Positions 36,175 to 46,221 of a stretch of 64,000 nt of DNA are shown here, one piece after another (within the stretch, counting starts at the first letter, position 1; each line of letters opens with the position of its first letter). The notes beneath the pieces are model-generated. The model saw nothing but the letters and a program-made list of their open reading frames with translations, did no database searches and had not been told where the DNA came from. The translations under genes were made by a program, and so were the position numbers. Source of the DNA: Pseudomonas psychrophila HA-4 (lineage in GTDB: Bacteria; Pseudomonadota; Gammaproteobacteria; Pseudomonadales; Pseudomonadaceae); assembly GCF_000282975.1 (NCBI RefSeq), contig NZ_ALJC01000018.1, positions 1 to 64,000 on the forward strand, given 5' to 3'.

Positions 36175-37485
36175 ATGCAAGTTTCTGTTGAAAATACTTC
36201 CGCTCTTGAGCGTCGCATGACCATTGGCGTGCCAGCTGAGCGTATTGAGGCTGAAGTCAACAAGCGTCTGCAACAGACTGCCCAAAAGGCCAAGATCCCG
36301 GGCTTCCGTCCAGGCAAAGTGCCAATGAGCGTGATCCGTCAGCGTTACGAAGCTGATGCTCGTCAAGAAGCGCTGGGCAACGTAATCCAGGCTTCCTTCT
36401 ACGAAGCAGTGGTTGAGCAAAAGCTGAACCCGGCTGGCGCACCATCGGTTGAGCCTAAAGTCTTCGAGAAAGGCAAAGATCTGGAATACATTGCCACTTT
36501 CGAAGTGTTCCCAGAATTCGAAGTGACCGGTCTGGACACTGTCGCTATCGAGCGCCTGAGCGCCGAAGTGGCTGATGCTGACCTGGACAAAATGCTGGAC
36601 GTGCTGCGCAAGCAAAACACCCGTTTTGAAGTGACTGAGCGTGCAGCTCAGAACGAAGACCAACTGAACATCGATTTCGTTGGCAAGGTTGATGGCGAAG
36701 TATTCGCTGGTGGTTCCGCTAAGGGCACTCAACTGGTTCTGGGTTCGGGCCGCATGATTCCTGGCTTCGAAGACGGTCTGGTTGGTGCTAAGGCAGGCGA
36801 AGAGCGTGTTCTGACCCTGACTTTCCCAGAGGACTATCAGAATCTCGACCTGGCAGGCAAAGCCGCTGAGTTCACTGTGACGGTCAACACTGTCTCTGAG
36901 CCTAAATTGCCAGAACTGAACGAAGAGTTCTTCGCTCAATTCGGTATCAAAGAAACAGGTATTGAAGGTTTCCGCGCCGAAGTTCGCAAGAACATGGAGC
37001 GTGAGCTGCGTCAGGCAATCAAGTCCAAGGTTAAGAGCCAGGTAATGGACGGTCTGCTGGCTGCTAACCCGATTGAAGTGCCAAAAGCTTTGCTGTCCAA
37101 CGAAGTTGATCGTCTGCGCGTGCAGGCTGTTCAGCAGTTCGGTGGCAACATCAAGCCTGATCAACTGCCGGCTGAGCTGTTCGAAGAGCAAGCTAAGCGT
37201 CGCGTTGTGCTGGGTCTGATCGTTGCTGAAGTGGTTAAGCAATTCGACCTGAAGCCTGATGAAGATCGCGTTCGCGAAATGATTCAGGAAATGGCTTCCG
37301 CTTATCAGGAGCCAGAGCAGGTTGTAGCTTGGTACTACAAAAATGACCAGCAATTGAACGAGGTTCGTTCGGTTGTGCTGGAAGAGCAAGTTGTGGATAC
37401 TGTTCTGCAGAAGGCTAAGGTGACCGATAAAGCGGTCTCTTACGAAGAAGCTGTCAAGCCGGTGGAAGCTCCACAAGCCGACTGA
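36175..37485 (+). CDS. tig: Trigger factor (ribosome-associated chaperone/prolyl isomerase)
   Basis: The ATG at 36175 follows GAGGAAT and gives 436 residues ([15 protein letters not shown]). Domain order is N-terminal ribosome-binding (signature GFRPGKVP, residues about 43-50), FKBP-type PPIase (about 160-245, [16 protein letters not shown]) and a C-terminal chaperone helical domain. It binds nascent chains at the tunnel exit. It is first in the conserved tig-clpP-clpX-lon-hupB-ppiD order, linking folding with proteolysis. Confidence 0.97.
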   Translation: MQVSVENTSALERRMTIGVPAERIEAEVNKRLQQTAQKAKIPGFRPGKVPMSVIRQRYEADARQEALGNVIQASFYEAVVEQKLNPAGAPSVEPKVFEKGKDLEYIATFEVFPEFEVTGLDTVAIERLSAEVADADLDKMLDVLRKQNTRFEVTERAAQNEDQLNIDFVGKVDGEVFAGGSAKGTQLVLGSGRMIPGFEDGLVGAKAGEERVLTLTFPEDYQNLDLAGKAAEFTVTVNTVSEPKLPELNEEFFAQFGIKETGIEGFRAEVRKNMERELRQAIKSKVKSQVMDGLLAANPIEVPKALLSNEVDRLRVQAVQQFGGNIKPDQLPAELFEEQAKRRVVLGLIVAEVVKQFDLKPDEDRVREMIQEMASAYQEPEQVVAWYYKNDQQLNEVRSVVLEEQVVDTVLQKAKVTDKAVSYEEAVKPVEAPQAD

Positions 37486-37510
37486 TTCCTGACGCGTTAG
37501 AAAACACAAC

Positions 37511-37537
37511 CATAAGCCAGCCTCGAGCTGGCTTATG
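37511..37537. terminator. Hairpin between tig and clpP
   Basis: CATAAGCCAGC and GCTGGCTTATG form a perfect 11-bp stem with a 5-base loop but no T run. It is more likely an mRNA-stabilising or partial-termination hairpin. Confidence 0.5.
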
Positions 37538-37576
37538 CGTATTCCAGACAAGACTTTTTGGGAGTGACTGCCGGAC

Positions 37577-38218
37577 ATGTCCCGCAATTCTTATATTCAG
37601 CAGAACTCTGACATCCAGGCCGCAGGCGGCTTGGTCCCGATGGTTGTTGAGCAATCTGCTCGTGGCGAGCGCGCCTACGACATCTATTCGCGCCTTTTGA
37701 AGGAACGAATCATCTTCTTGGTAGGCCCTGTCGAAGACTACATGGCCAACTTGGTTGCTGCGCAGTTGCTTTTCCTTGAAGCCGAAAATCCGGACAAGGA
37801 CATCCATCTTTACATCAACTCTCCTGGCGGCTCGGTCACTGCAGGTATGTCGATCTACGACACCATGCAGTTCATCAAGCCAGACGTGTCGACCATCTGT
37901 ATTGGCCAGGCCTGCAGCATGGGTGCTTTCCTCTTGGCTGGCGGCGCACCGGGCAAGCGTCACTGCCTGCCTAACTCGCGCATGATGATTCACCAGCCAT
38001 TGGGCGGCTTCCAAGGGCAGGCGTCGGATATCGACATTCATGCCAAGGAAATCCTCAACATTCGTCATCGTTTGAACTCGCTGCTGGCTCACCACACGGG
38101 TCAGACTCTCGAGACCATCGAGCGTGACACTGAGCGTGACAACTTCATGAGCGCTGAGCGTGCGGCCGAATACGGTTTGATCGACTCTGTGTTTAGCAAG
38201 CGTCAAATGCCCGCTTAA
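37577..38218 (+). CDS. clpP: ATP-dependent Clp protease proteolytic subunit
   Basis: A serine peptidase forming the 14-mer chamber used by ClpX and ClpA. The catalytic triad is readable: Ser114 in [10 protein letters not shown], His139 in [10 protein letters not shown], and Asp188 in the [11 protein letters not shown] region. Length is 213 residues (E. coli 207, with a short propeptide). It lies 91 bases after tig and 106 before clpX. Confidence 0.97.
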   Translation: MSRNSYIQQNSDIQAAGGLVPMVVEQSARGERAYDIYSRLLKERIIFLVGPVEDYMANLVAAQLLFLEAENPDKDIHLYINSPGGSVTAGMSIYDTMQFIKPDVSTICIGQACSMGAFLLAGGAPGKRHCLPNSRMMIHQPLGGFQGQASDIDIHAKEILNIRHRLNSLLAHHTGQTLETIERDTERDNFMSAERAAEYGLIDSVFSKRQMPA

Positions 38219-38231
38219 GTAACTCAAATGT

Positions 38232-38278
38232 AGGTGGTTGGGTTAACCGACCACCTGTGGGCTTGAAAAAGCCCGCAG
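38232..38278 (+). terminator. Tandem hairpins between clpP and clpX
   Basis: AGGTGGT/ACCACCT and CTGTGGGCTT/AAGCCCGCAG stems follow each other. The T tract is poor, so partial termination or attenuation rather than a full stop is inferred. Confidence 0.5.
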
Positions 38279-38324
38279 TTGCCTTCATCTTGTGTTGCAA
38301 GCCTATCGGATTTGGATCGATCGA

Positions 38325-39608
38325 ATGACTGACACCCGCAACGGCGAGGACAACGGCAAATTGCTCTATTGCTCCTTCTGTGGCAAAAGCCAGCATGAAG
38401 TGCGTAAATTGATTGCCGGCCCCTCGGTGTTTATCTGCGACGAATGCGTCGACTTGTGCAACGACATCATCCGTGAGGAGGTGCAGGAAGCCCAAGCCGA
38501 AAGCAGCGCGCATAAATTACCTTCGCCAAAAGAAATCAGCGGCATCCTTGATCAATACGTTATTGGTCAGGAACGTGCCAAAAAGGTTTTGGCTGTAGCG
38601 GTGTATAACCACTACAAGCGCCTCAACCAGCGTGACAAAAAAAATGACGACGTCGAACTCGGCAAGAGTAACATCCTGCTGATCGGACCCACCGGCTCGG
38701 GTAAAACTCTGCTGGCTGAAACCTTGGCTCGTTTGCTGAACGTGCCCTTCACCATCGCTGATGCCACCACGCTGACCGAAGCCGGTTACGTGGGCGAGGA
38801 TGTTGAAAACATTATTCAGAAACTGCTACAGAAATGCGATTACGACGTAGAGAAAGCCCAAATGGGTATCGTCTACATCGATGAGATCGACAAGATTTCG
38901 CGCAAATCTGACAACCCTTCGATTACCCGTGATGTTTCCGGCGAAGGTGTGCAGCAAGCGTTACTCAAGCTGATCGAAGGTACCGTGGCTTCTGTACCAC
39001 CTCAAGGTGGCCGCAAGCATCCGCAGCAGGAGTTCTTGCAGGTTGATACCCGCAACATTCTGTTTATCTGCGGTGGTGCATTCTCAGGCCTTGAGAAGGT
39101 TGTCCAGGCACGCTCTACTCGCGGCGGGATCGGCTTTAGCGCCGAAGTACGCAGCAAGGAAGAGGGTAAAAAGGTTGGAGAATCCCTGCGTGAGGTCGAG
39201 CCTGATGATTTGGTCAAGTTCGGTCTGATCCCTGAGTTCGTTGGCCGTTTGCCTGTTCTTGCAACGCTTGATGAGCTTGATGAAGCTGCGCTGATGCAGA
39301 TTCTTACCGAGCCGAAGAACGCGCTGACCAAGCAATACGGTAAGTTGTTCGAGATGGAAGGCGTTGATCTTGAGTTCCGTGCGGACGCCCTGAAAGCAGT
39401 GGCCAAGCGTGCGCTAGAGCGCAAGACGGGTGCTCGTGGCCTTCGTTCGATTCTTGAAAGCGTATTGCTCGACACCATGTACGAAATCCCCTCGCAGTCC
39501 GAGGTGAGTAAAGTGGTGATCGACGAAAGCGTCATAGAAGGTAAGTCCAAGCCGCTGTTGATTTATGAAAACAGCGAAGCGACTGCCAAGGCTGCACCCG
39601 ACGCGTAA
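38325..39608 (+). CDS. clpX: ATP-dependent Clp protease ATPase subunit ClpX
   Basis: An AAA+ unfoldase feeding ClpP. The ATG at 38325 gives 427 residues. The N-terminal zinc-binding domain has Cys16, Cys19, Cys38 and Cys41 (CSFC...CDEC). Walker A is [12 protein letters not shown], Walker [11 protein letters not shown], and the ClpP-contacting loop has the IGF-type GGIGFSAEV. The pore loop contains GYVGED. It ends at a strong terminator, so lon is probably transcribed separately. Confidence 0.97.
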   Translation: MTDTRNGEDNGKLLYCSFCGKSQHEVRKLIAGPSVFICDECVDLCNDIIREEVQEAQAESSAHKLPSPKEISGILDQYVIGQERAKKVLAVAVYNHYKRLNQRDKKNDDVELGKSNILLIGPTGSGKTLLAETLARLLNVPFTIADATTLTEAGYVGEDVENIIQKLLQKCDYDVEKAQMGIVYIDEIDKISRKSDNPSITRDVSGEGVQQALLKLIEGTVASVPPQGGRKHPQQEFLQVDTRNILFICGGAFSGLEKVVQARSTRGGIGFSAEVRSKEEGKKVGESLREVEPDDLVKFGLIPEFVGRLPVLATLDELDEAALMQILTEPKNALTKQYGKLFEMEGVDLEFRADALKAVAKRALERKTGARGLRSILESVLLDTMYEIPSQSEVSKVVIDESVIEGKSKPLLIYENSEATAKAAPDA

Positions 39609-39643
39609 GTGTATTGCTGCGTATTACATCTTGCGTGTTAAAG

Positions 39644-39670
39644 AAGGGGCCTTCGGGCCCCTTTGTTTTT
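39644..39670 (+). terminator. Intrinsic terminator after clpX
   Basis: AAGGGGCC-TTCG-GGCCCCTT followed by TGTTTTT; the stable UUCG tetraloop supports it. Confidence 0.92.
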
Positions 39671-39684
39671 CCTATCGGCCAGCG

Positions 39685-39713
39685 CTTGTTTTTTTTCTAA
39701 GCAGCCCCCATCT
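39685..39713 (+). promoter_or_regulatory. Sigma32-like (heat-shock) promoter of lon
   Basis: CTTGTT (39685-39690), a 14-base spacer and CCCCCATCT (39705-39713) match the sigma32 consensus CTTGAA-N13-15-CCCCAT-T. It lies about 60 bases upstream of the lon start and just after the clpX terminator. Confidence 0.7.
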
Positions 39714-39771
39714 TGGCTTCAAGCTTACATCCATCTGATTACGGCCTTATGGCCGCCGTAGAGGCGAAATC

Positions 39772-42168
39772 ATGAAGACAACCATCGAATTGCCTCTCCT
39801 GCCATTGCGTGATGTCGTGGTTTATCCGCACATGGTTATCCCACTGTTCGTGGGACGCGAGAAATCAATCGAGGCCCTTGAGGCTGCGATGACGGGCGAC
39901 AAGCAGATTTTGCTGTTGGCTCAAAAAAATCCTGCTGACGATGATCCGGGCGAAGACGCTCTCTATCACGTGGGCACTATTGCAACGGTCCTGCAACTGC
40001 TCAAACTCCCGGATGGCACCGTCAAAGTGCTGGTTGAGGGCGAGCAGCGCGGCGCTGTGGAGTATTTCGGTCAGGCCGATGGCTACTTGAGCGCTGAAGT
40101 CTCTCTGATTGATGAGGTGGCTGCTCCGGAGCGTGAATCCGAAGTCTATGTACGTAGCCTGCTCTCGCAGTTTGAGCAATATGTACAGTTGGGCAAGAAA
40201 GTCCCTGCCGAGGTGTTGTCATCGCTTAACAGCATTGATGAGCCAAGCCGTCTGGTCGATACCATGGCTGCCCATATGGCACTGAAGATCGAGCAGAAGC
40301 AGGAAATTCTTGAAATCATCGACCTGCAGGCGCGGGTAGAGCACGTTCTGGCGTTGCTGGATGCTGAGATCGACTTGCTGCAAGTTGAAAAACGCATTCG
40401 TGGTCGTGTCAAAAAGCAGATGGAGCGCAGCCAACGCGAGTACTACCTGAATGAGCAGATGAAGGCCATTCAGAAAGAGCTGGGTGATGGTGACGAAGGT
40501 CACAACGAAATCGAAGAGCTGAAAAAACGCATTGATGAGGCCGGCCTACCTAAAGATGCAATGACAAAGGCTCAGGCTGAGCTGAACAAACTCAAGCAAA
40601 TGTCGCCAATGTCTGCAGAAGCGACTGTGGTGCGTTCATACATTGACTGGTTGGTGCAGGTGCCGTGGAAGGCTCAGAGCAAGGTGCGTCTGGACCTGAA
40701 GCGCGCTGAAGACATTCTCGATGCCGATCACTATGGTCTGGACGAAGTCAAAGAGCGCATTCTCGAATATCTCGCCGTGCAAAAGCGCGTGAAGAAAATC
40801 CGTGGCCCGGTTTTGTGCCTGGTCGGTCCCCCTGGTGTTGGTAAAACCTCTCTTGCAGAGTCCATTGCCAACGCGACTAACCGTAAATTCGTGCGCATGG
40901 CCCTGGGCGGTGTACGTGATGAAGCGGAAATTCGTGGTCACCGCCGTACCTATATCGGTTCCATGCCGGGTAGATTGATTCAAAAGATGACAAAAGTGGG
41001 TGTGCGCAACCCGCTGTTCTTGCTCGATGAAATCGACAAGATGGGCAGCGACATGCGCGGTGATCCGGCATCTGCTTTGCTAGAAGTGCTGGACCCTGAG
41101 CAAAACCACAATTTCAACGACCATTACCTTGAGGTCGATTACGACCTGTCCGATGTGATGTTCCTGTGCACCTCGAACTCCATGAACATCCCGCCAGCGT
41201 TGCTGGATCGGATGGAGGTGATTCGTCTGCCGGGCTACACCGAAGACGAAAAAATCAATATCGCTATCAAATACCTCGCTCCGAAACAAATTGAAGCGAA
41301 TGGTTTGAAGAAAGGCGAGTTGGCATTCGACAACGAAGCCATCCGCGACATCATTCGTTATTACACCCGTGAAGCCGGTGTGCGGGGCCTTGAGCGTCAG
41401 ATTGCAAAGATTTGCCGCAAGGCAGTCAAAGAGCATGCGATGGAGAAGCGCTTCTCCGTCACTGTGACCTCTGAGCTTTTGGAGCACTTCCTGGGTGTCA
41501 GAAAATTCAGTTATGGCTTGGCAGAACAGCAAGACCAGATTGGTCAAGTGACCGGCCTAGCCTGGACTCAAGTCGGTGGCGAATTACTCACTATTGAGGC
41601 CGCTGTCGTGCCAGGCAAAGGTCAACTGATCAAGACCGGTTCGCTTGGTGATGTGATGGTTGAGTCCATTACAGCGGCTTTGACGGTCGTCCGCAGCCGT
41701 GCCAAAAGTCTCGGTATCCCATTGGATTTTCACGAGAAACGGGACATTCACATCCACATGCCTGAAGGTGCTACGCCTAAAGACGGGCCGAGTGCTGGCG
41801 TAGGAATGTGTACCGCTTTGGTGTCAGCACTTACGCTGATTCCTGTGCGTGCAGATGTTGCAATGACCGGTGAAATAACCCTGCGTGGTCAGGTACTGGC
41901 CATCGGTGGTCTGAAGGAAAAACTGCTTGCGGCCCACCGTGGTGGAATCAAAACCGTAATTATCCCTGAAGAGAATGTTCGCGATCTGAAGGAAATCCCT
42001 GACAACATCAAACAGGATCTTCTGATTAAACCGGTTAAATGGATTGACGAGGTCCTGCAAATTGCGCTGCAATACGCCCCGGAGCCCTTGCCAGATGTGG
42101 CTCCTGAGATTGTTGCCAAGGATGAGAAGCGCGAGTCTGACGCTAAGGAAAGAATCAGCACGCATTAA
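39772..42168 (+). CDS. lon: ATP-dependent Lon protease
   Basis: An AAA+ serine protease of 798 residues degrading misfolded and short-lived regulatory proteins. The N-terminal LAN domain starts [17 protein letters not shown] coiled-coil region follows, then the AAA module with GPPGVGKTS (Walker A) and LLDEIDKMG, and the proteolytic domain with the catalytic Ser in [11 protein letters not shown] and Lys in the [14 protein letters not shown] block. It has its own heat-shock-like promoter and is followed by hupB. Confidence 0.97.
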   Translation: MKTTIELPLLPLRDVVVYPHMVIPLFVGREKSIEALEAAMTGDKQILLLAQKNPADDDPGEDALYHVGTIATVLQLLKLPDGTVKVLVEGEQRGAVEYFGQADGYLSAEVSLIDEVAAPERESEVYVRSLLSQFEQYVQLGKKVPAEVLSSLNSIDEPSRLVDTMAAHMALKIEQKQEILEIIDLQARVEHVLALLDAEIDLLQVEKRIRGRVKKQMERSQREYYLNEQMKAIQKELGDGDEGHNEIEELKKRIDEAGLPKDAMTKAQAELNKLKQMSPMSAEATVVRSYIDWLVQVPWKAQSKVRLDLKRAEDILDADHYGLDEVKERILEYLAVQKRVKKIRGPVLCLVGPPGVGKTSLAESIANATNRKFVRMALGGVRDEAEIRGHRRTYIGSMPGRLIQKMTKVGVRNPLFLLDEIDKMGSDMRGDPASALLEVLDPEQNHNFNDHYLEVDYDLSDVMFLCTSNSMNIPPALLDRMEVIRLPGYTEDEKINIAIKYLAPKQIEANGLKKGELAFDNEAIRDIIRYYTREAGVRGLERQIAKICRKAVKEHAMEKRFSVTVTSELLEHFLGVRKFSYGLAEQQDQIGQVTGLAWTQVGGELLTIEAAVVPGKGQLIKTGSLGDVMVESITAALTVVRSRAKSLGIPLDFHEKRDIHIHMPEGATPKDGPSAGVGMCTALVSALTLIPVRADVAMTGEITLRGQVLAIGGLKEKLLAAHRGGIKTVIIPEENVRDLKEIPDNIKQDLLIKPVKWIDEVLQIALQYAPEPLPDVAPEIVAKDEKRESDAKERISTH

Positions 42169-42192
42169 TACTAATTTGCCTGAGGTGCTTTC

Positions 42193-42229
42193 TTGACGCT
42201 GTTTAGAGCCCTTGTTATAAAGCGGCTCT
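42193..42229 (+). promoter_or_regulatory. Strong promoter of hupB with overlapping inverted repeat
   Basis: TTGACG (42193-42198), exactly 17 bases, then TATAAA (42216-42221). AGAGCC (42205-42210) and GGCTCT (42224-42229) form an inverted repeat bracketing the -10, a possible operator. The start codon is 95 bases downstream. Confidence 0.75.
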
Positions 42230-42315
42230 ATAAGTGTCCGCAGCACTCAGGCAAACGTTCAGGTTTTACCAAAAAACTTTAGAAACATACTCAGATAGAT
42301 ATAAGGGGACTTAGA

Positions 42316-42588
42316 GTGAACAAGTCGGAACTGATTGATGCTATCGCTGCATCTGCTGATATCCCGAAAGCTGCAGCTGGCCGTGCGCTGGACGCAGTAA
42401 TCGAATCCGTCACTGGCGCTCTTAAGGCCGGCGACTCTGTGGTACTGGTTGGTTTTGGTACTTTTTCTGTAACCGATCGTCCTGCTCGCACGGGTCGTAA
42501 CCCACAGACTGGTAAAACGCTGGAAATTCCTGCTGCTAAAAAACCAGGCTTCAAAGCCGGTAAAGCATTGAAAGAAGCGGTTAACTAA
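42316..42588 (+). CDS. hupB: DNA-binding protein HU-beta
   Basis: A 90-residue histone-like protein. The beta-arm signature [20 protein letters not shown] and the intercalating Pro in RNP are intact. It bends and compacts DNA as a dimer. It is preceded by AGGGGACTT and a near-consensus promoter, as expected for a very highly expressed gene. Confidence 0.97.
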   Translation: MNKSELIDAIAASADIPKAAAGRALDAVIESVTGALKAGDSVVLVGFGTFSVTDRPARTGRNPQTGKTLEIPAAKKPGFKAGKALKEAVN

Positions 42589-42641
42589 GTTTCTGCTACA
42601 CCTTTACCCAACCGGGTCAGGCGCACGCCAGGCTTGGCAGC

Positions 42642-42717
42642 GGAGCGGTAGTATGGTCAATCTCGCATTGACGTGTTACGCCGGGGGTCGCGGGTTCGAG
42701 CCCGGTCCGCTCCGCCA
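42642..42717 (+). pseudogene. tRNA-Asp-derived tRNA-like sequence with GTT anticodon and ruined D-arm
   Basis: The 76 bases keep the tRNA-Asp acceptor (GGAGCGG with CCGCTCC), discriminator G, encoded CCA, a TTCGAGC T-loop and the 38-49 region of tRNA-Asp. Position 33 is T, and 34-36 read GTT (Asn) instead of GTC (Asp). The D-arm is lost: 10-13 GTAT cannot pair with 22-25 TCGC, and G18G19 are missing. The anticodon stem has an A-C mismatch and two G-T pairs, and the T-stem has a G-G mismatch. It is followed at 42726 by a perfect terminator. Most likely a decayed tRNA gene; an unusual functional tRNA-like RNA cannot be excluded. Confidence 0.7.
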
Positions 42718-42725
42718 GTTACGAG

Positions 42726-42753
42726 AAGGCGCATCCTCGGATGCGCCTTTCTT
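42726..42753 (+). terminator. Terminator after the tRNA-like sequence
   Basis: AAGGCGCATCC and GGATGCGCCTT form an 11-bp perfect inverted repeat (tip of 2 bases, so about 9 pairs form), followed by TCTTC. It would end hupB or tRNA transcripts before ppiD. Confidence 0.85.
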
Positions 42754-42815
42754 CTATCCGGACTCTACCCACGCTCCACGGTTGCTCATTGTGCAAGACC
42801 GTTTCTGGGGGAAGC

Positions 42816-44687
42816 ATGCTGCAAAATATCAGGGACAATTCACAAGGCTGGATTGCCAAGACCATCATCGGTGTCATCGTCGCGCTCATGGCGTTGACCG
42901 GTTTCGATGCGATTTTTCAAGCCACCTCTACCAGCAAGGATGCGGCCAAGGTTAATGGTGAGGAAATCACTCAAGTTGAGCTCAGCCAAGCTGTAGACAT
43001 GCAACGTCGTCAGTTGATGCAACAATTGGGCAAAGATTTCGACGCTTCGTTGTTGGACGAAAAAATGCTGCACGAAGCTGCCCTCAAAGGGTTGATCGAT
43101 CGCAAGCTGCTGCTGCAAGGCGCCAACAACGCGAAGTTTTCCTTCTCTGAAGCTGCTTTGGACCAAGTCATCCTGCAGACACCTGAGTTTCAGGACAACG
43201 GTCAATTCAGCCCTGAGCGTTTCGATCAGGTAATTCGTCAACTGGGTTACGGCCGTCTGCAATTTCGCGAAATGCTAGGCCAAGAAATGCTGATTGGTCA
43301 GTTGCGCGCAGGTTTGGCAGGCAGCGGTTTTGTGACCGATGAACAAGTGAACGCTTTCGCTCGCCTTGAAAAGCAAACCCGTGATTTCGCTACCCTGAAC
43401 ATCAAGGCAGATCCTGCTGCGGTGAAAATCAGCGAAGAAGAAATCAAGGCTTACTACGACAAGCACGCCAAAGAATTCATGACGCCTGACCAAGTCGTAA
43501 TTGATTACATCGAATTGAAGAAGTCTTCCTTCTTTGATCAGGTGGCGGTCAAAGATGATGAGCTACAGGCGCTTTATCAGAAAGAAATCGCCAACTTGGC
43601 GGAACAGCGTCGCGCTGCGCACATCCTGATTGAAGTCAACGACAAAGTCAGCGACGTGCAAGCCAAAGCCAAAATTGAAGACATTCAACAACGTCTGGCC
43701 AAAGGCGAAAGCTTTGAGGCTCTGGCCAAAGAGTTCTCTCAAGATCCGGGTTCGGCTGCCAATGGCGGTGACCTAGGTTATGCGGGCCCGGGTGTTTACG
43801 ATCCGGTCTTCGAAGCGGCTGAATATGCCTTGAAAAAAGACCAAGTGTCGGAGCCCGTTCGCACCAGCTTTGGTTACCACTTGATCAAGCTGCTGGGTGT
43901 CGAAGCGCCGGAAGTACCGACGTTCGCCAGCCTGAAAGACAAACTAACGCGTGATCTGAAAACACAACAGGTTGAGCGCAGCTTTGTTGATGCGACCAAG
44001 CAACTCGAGGACTCTGCGTTTGAAGCCTCTGATCTGGCCCAGCCTGCTCAGGACTTGAAACTGACCGTCCACACCTCGGCGCCGTTTGGCCGTGAAGGTG
44101 GCGAGGGCGTTGCTGCTAACCGTGCTGTCGTTCAAGCCGCATTTAGCACTGAAGTGATGGACGAGGGTGCCAACAGCACCGCGCTTGAGCTTGACCCTGA
44201 GACTGTTGTCGTACTGCGTGTTAAAGAGCATCGCAAGCCAGAGCAGTTGCCTCTGGAAGCCGTTGCTTCGAGCATTCGCGCACAACTGGTTAAAGAGCAC
44301 GCGAGTGCGGCAGCTAAAACCAAGGCCGACGAAATCATTGCAGGCTTGCGCGATGGCAAATTGCCGTTGAACCAGCCCGTTGATGGTCAGTCGTGGAAGG
44401 TTCAGGAAGCCGTTTCGCGAGGCCAGGACGGTATGGATCCTGCCGTGTTACAAGCGGTGTTCCGCATGCCTAAGCCAGCGTCCAAGGACAAGCCGACATT
44501 TGGCAGCGTTACCTTGGCTGATGGCACCGTGGTTGTATTGCGTCTGAACGGTGTTAACGATGCCGCGAAGCCGACTGAAGAAGAGAAAGCGTCGTATCGT
44601 CGCTTCCTTGCTTCGCGTGTTGGCCAGCAAGACTTTGCTGCCTACCGTAAGCAGTTGGAAAACGAAGCCAAGGTTGATCGCTACTAA
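42816..44687 (+). CDS. ppiD: Periplasmic folding chaperone PpiD (parvulin family)
   Basis: The ATG at 42816 follows GGGGGAAGC and gives 623 residues. One N-terminal TM anchor (about 13-35, IAKTIIGVIVALMALTGF) places the rest in the periplasm at the Sec translocon. A SurA_N-like helical region follows, then a parvulin PPIC domain (about 265-360, RAAHILIEVNDKVSD ... DPGSAANGGDLGYAGPG), and a C-terminal chaperone part. In E. coli the parvulin domain of PpiD is catalytically inactive and the chaperone function dominates. Confidence 0.96.
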   Translation: MLQNIRDNSQGWIAKTIIGVIVALMALTGFDAIFQATSTSKDAAKVNGEEITQVELSQAVDMQRRQLMQQLGKDFDASLLDEKMLHEAALKGLIDRKLLLQGANNAKFSFSEAALDQVILQTPEFQDNGQFSPERFDQVIRQLGYGRLQFREMLGQEMLIGQLRAGLAGSGFVTDEQVNAFARLEKQTRDFATLNIKADPAAVKISEEEIKAYYDKHAKEFMTPDQVVIDYIELKKSSFFDQVAVKDDELQALYQKEIANLAEQRRAAHILIEVNDKVSDVQAKAKIEDIQQRLAKGESFEALAKEFSQDPGSAANGGDLGYAGPGVYDPVFEAAEYALKKDQVSEPVRTSFGYHLIKLLGVEAPEVPTFASLKDKLTRDLKTQQVERSFVDATKQLEDSAFEASDLAQPAQDLKLTVHTSAPFGREGGEGVAANRAVVQAAFSTEVMDEGANSTALELDPETVVVLRVKEHRKPEQLPLEAVASSIRAQLVKEHASAAAKTKADEIIAGLRDGKLPLNQPVDGQSWKVQEAVSRGQDGMDPAVLQAVFRMPKPASKDKPTFGSVTLADGTVVVLRLNGVNDAAKPTEEEKASYRRFLASRVGQQDFAAYRKQLENEAKVDRY

Positions 44688-44706
44688 GCGCTCTTCATAG
44701 CTTCAC

Positions 44707-44738
44707 AAAAAATGGCCGCTCACTGAGCGGCCATTTTT
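44707..44738 (+). terminator. Intrinsic terminator after ppiD
   Basis: AATGGCCGCTCA and TGAGCGGCCATT with flanking A and T tracts. Confidence 0.92.
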
Positions 44739-45055
44739 ATGCGCGACATAAAACCAAAAGATCGCGTGGAGCACTTGCTTCTAGACAAACACCATAAGCG
44801 TCCGCCACTACACCGTGCGTTATTCAACGGGCTCCCATCTAGGCGGCAGCATTTTGGTAATATCACTCGTCTGCTATGTCCGCAGGCGTGTAAGAGCATT
44901 CCTCAAGCAAACATAAGAATCATGCCCGATGAGACGTGCCGGCTAGATCAGAGGTAAGCGCCAATCCAATGGGTGCTGCCAATGTCGCTGTCCTTAGTTG
45001 AAATTACCCTTCTAGTTATGAAAGCCTGTCGATAATCACCTTTTGAATCTCTGAT
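44739..45055. other. Gap of about 315 bases with no recognisable gene
   Basis: A 72-codon open frame exists on the plus strand from 44739, but it begins inside the terminator and has no ribosome site or family resemblance. Nothing else is recognisable. Confidence 0.4.
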
Positions 45056-45748
45056 ATGACTCGCTCCCAACGTCTTTTAGCTTTGATCGAAATTTTGCGG
45101 CGCCACCGTTTTCCGGTCGCCGGCGCAGTTTTAGCGAGTGAACTTGGTATCACCCTACGTACCCTGTACAGGGACATAGGTACCTTGAAGGAGCAAGGGG
45201 CAAGTATCGAGGGCGTTGCCGGACTCGGGTTTGTCCTGCATCCAGGGTTCACACTTCCTCCCTTGATGTTCACCGAAGAGGAGATAGAGGCTCTCGTGCT
45301 GGGTTCACGTTGGGTAGCCGGACGTGCTGACGAGCGTCTGGGGCACGCGGCAAGAAATGCCCTTAGTAAAATTGCCACAGTTCTACCTTCGGCCTTGAGA
45401 GACGAGCTCGAGGCTTCTGCATTACTCGTCGGGCCAGGTACCTCGATGATGCACTCAGCAATCGCACAACCGATCATTCGGAATACCATCAAGGCAGAAC
45501 TGAAAGCGGAAATCATCTACAGGGATCTGAAGGGCATAGAGTCCTCTCGGACGATCTGGCCGTTCGCGCTTGGCTACTTTGATGACTCTCGCGTTTTGGT
45601 GACGTGGTGCGAGCTGCGTAATGGTTTCCGTCATTTTCGCGCAGACAGGATCATGACCTTCACCGCGTTGCAAGAACGCTACCCACGCAGGCGGCAAGCC
45701 CTACTCAAGGCTTGGCGGCTTCACCAAGGTATCGTCGATCAACAGTGA
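45056..45748 (+). CDS. YafY/YobV-type HTH-WYL transcriptional regulator
   Basis: A 230-residue protein: an N-terminal HTH_11 domain (residues about 5-60, ASELGITLRTLYRDIGTLK) followed by a WYL-type ligand-binding region (about 130-205, with IIYRDLKGIESSRTIWPFALGYFDDSR). Such regulators often sit beside a glyoxalase/bleomycin-resistance-fold protein, exactly as here (next gene 89 bases on). The ligand is unknown. The pair interrupts the usual ppiD-fabI neighbourhood, suggesting insertion by transfer or local gain. Confidence 0.87.
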   Translation: MTRSQRLLALIEILRRHRFPVAGAVLASELGITLRTLYRDIGTLKEQGASIEGVAGLGFVLHPGFTLPPLMFTEEEIEALVLGSRWVAGRADERLGHAARNALSKIATVLPSALRDELEASALLVGPGTSMMHSAIAQPIIRNTIKAELKAEIIYRDLKGIESSRTIWPFALGYFDDSRVLVTWCELRNGFRHFRADRIMTFTALQERYPRRRQALLKAWRLHQGIVDQQ

Positions 45749-45837
45749 TCACTGCTGACAGAAATGGGTAACGAGAGGACATAGTCTGGTTCGGGCTAGC
45801 AGGCGCTACGCCAATAGCTCCCTCTCTCTTTCACCTT

Positions 45838-46221
45838 ATGGTAACCCCAGTGATCGCACCTAATTTCTTCATTCTGTACGTCGACAGCCCAGAGGCCAGC
45901 GCGAAGTTCTACACCGATTTACTAAAGATTGAACCGATAGAAGCCTCGGCGACGTTTGCACTGTTTCCTCTTGGGTCAGGGCTCATGCTGGGCCTCTGGT
46001 CTAAGCACACTGTAGAACCAGCGGTATCCGATGTTGGAACTGCGGGTGAAGTAGCCTTCTCGGTGGCAGATCGCGCTGTCGTTGACTCAACCTATCAAGC
46101 TTGGAGTACGGGCGGACTGAGGGTGGTACAAACACCCGTAGATATGGATTTCGGGTACACGTTTGTTGCTCTTGATCTTGACGGTCACCGTTTGCGGGTA
46201 TTTGCTGCTTCAAGTATTTAG
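45838..46221 (+). CDS. VOC-superfamily (glyoxalase/bleomycin resistance-like) protein
   Basis: A 127-residue single VOC unit with two beta-alpha-beta-beta-beta halves: FFILYVDSPEASAKFYTDLL begins the first and FVALDLDGHRLRVFA ends the second. The metal-binding residues of true glyoxalase I are not clearly conserved, so a binding or resistance role, or a different dioxygenase-like activity, is possible. It is probably controlled by or cotranscribed with the WYL regulator just upstream. Confidence 0.83.
   Translation: MVTPVIAPNFFILYVDSPEASAKFYTDLLKIEPIEASATFALFPLGSGLMLGLWSKHTVEPAVSDVGTAGEVAFSVADRAVVDSTYQAWSTGGLRVVQTPVDMDFGYTFVALDLDGHRLRVFAASSI

Noticed and set aside
36148-37587. Long open frame (479 codons) opposite tig
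   Set aside because: It is the mirror of trigger factor, a strongly biased highly expressed gene; no domain.
42642-42717. Annotation as a normal tRNA-Asn
   Set aside because: The body is tRNA-Asp, the D-arm cannot fold and three stems carry mismatches, so a standard functional tRNA-Asn is unlikely.
44739-44957. Small 72-codon frame after ppiD
   Set aside because: It starts inside the ppiD terminator, with no ribosome site and no resemblance to a family.
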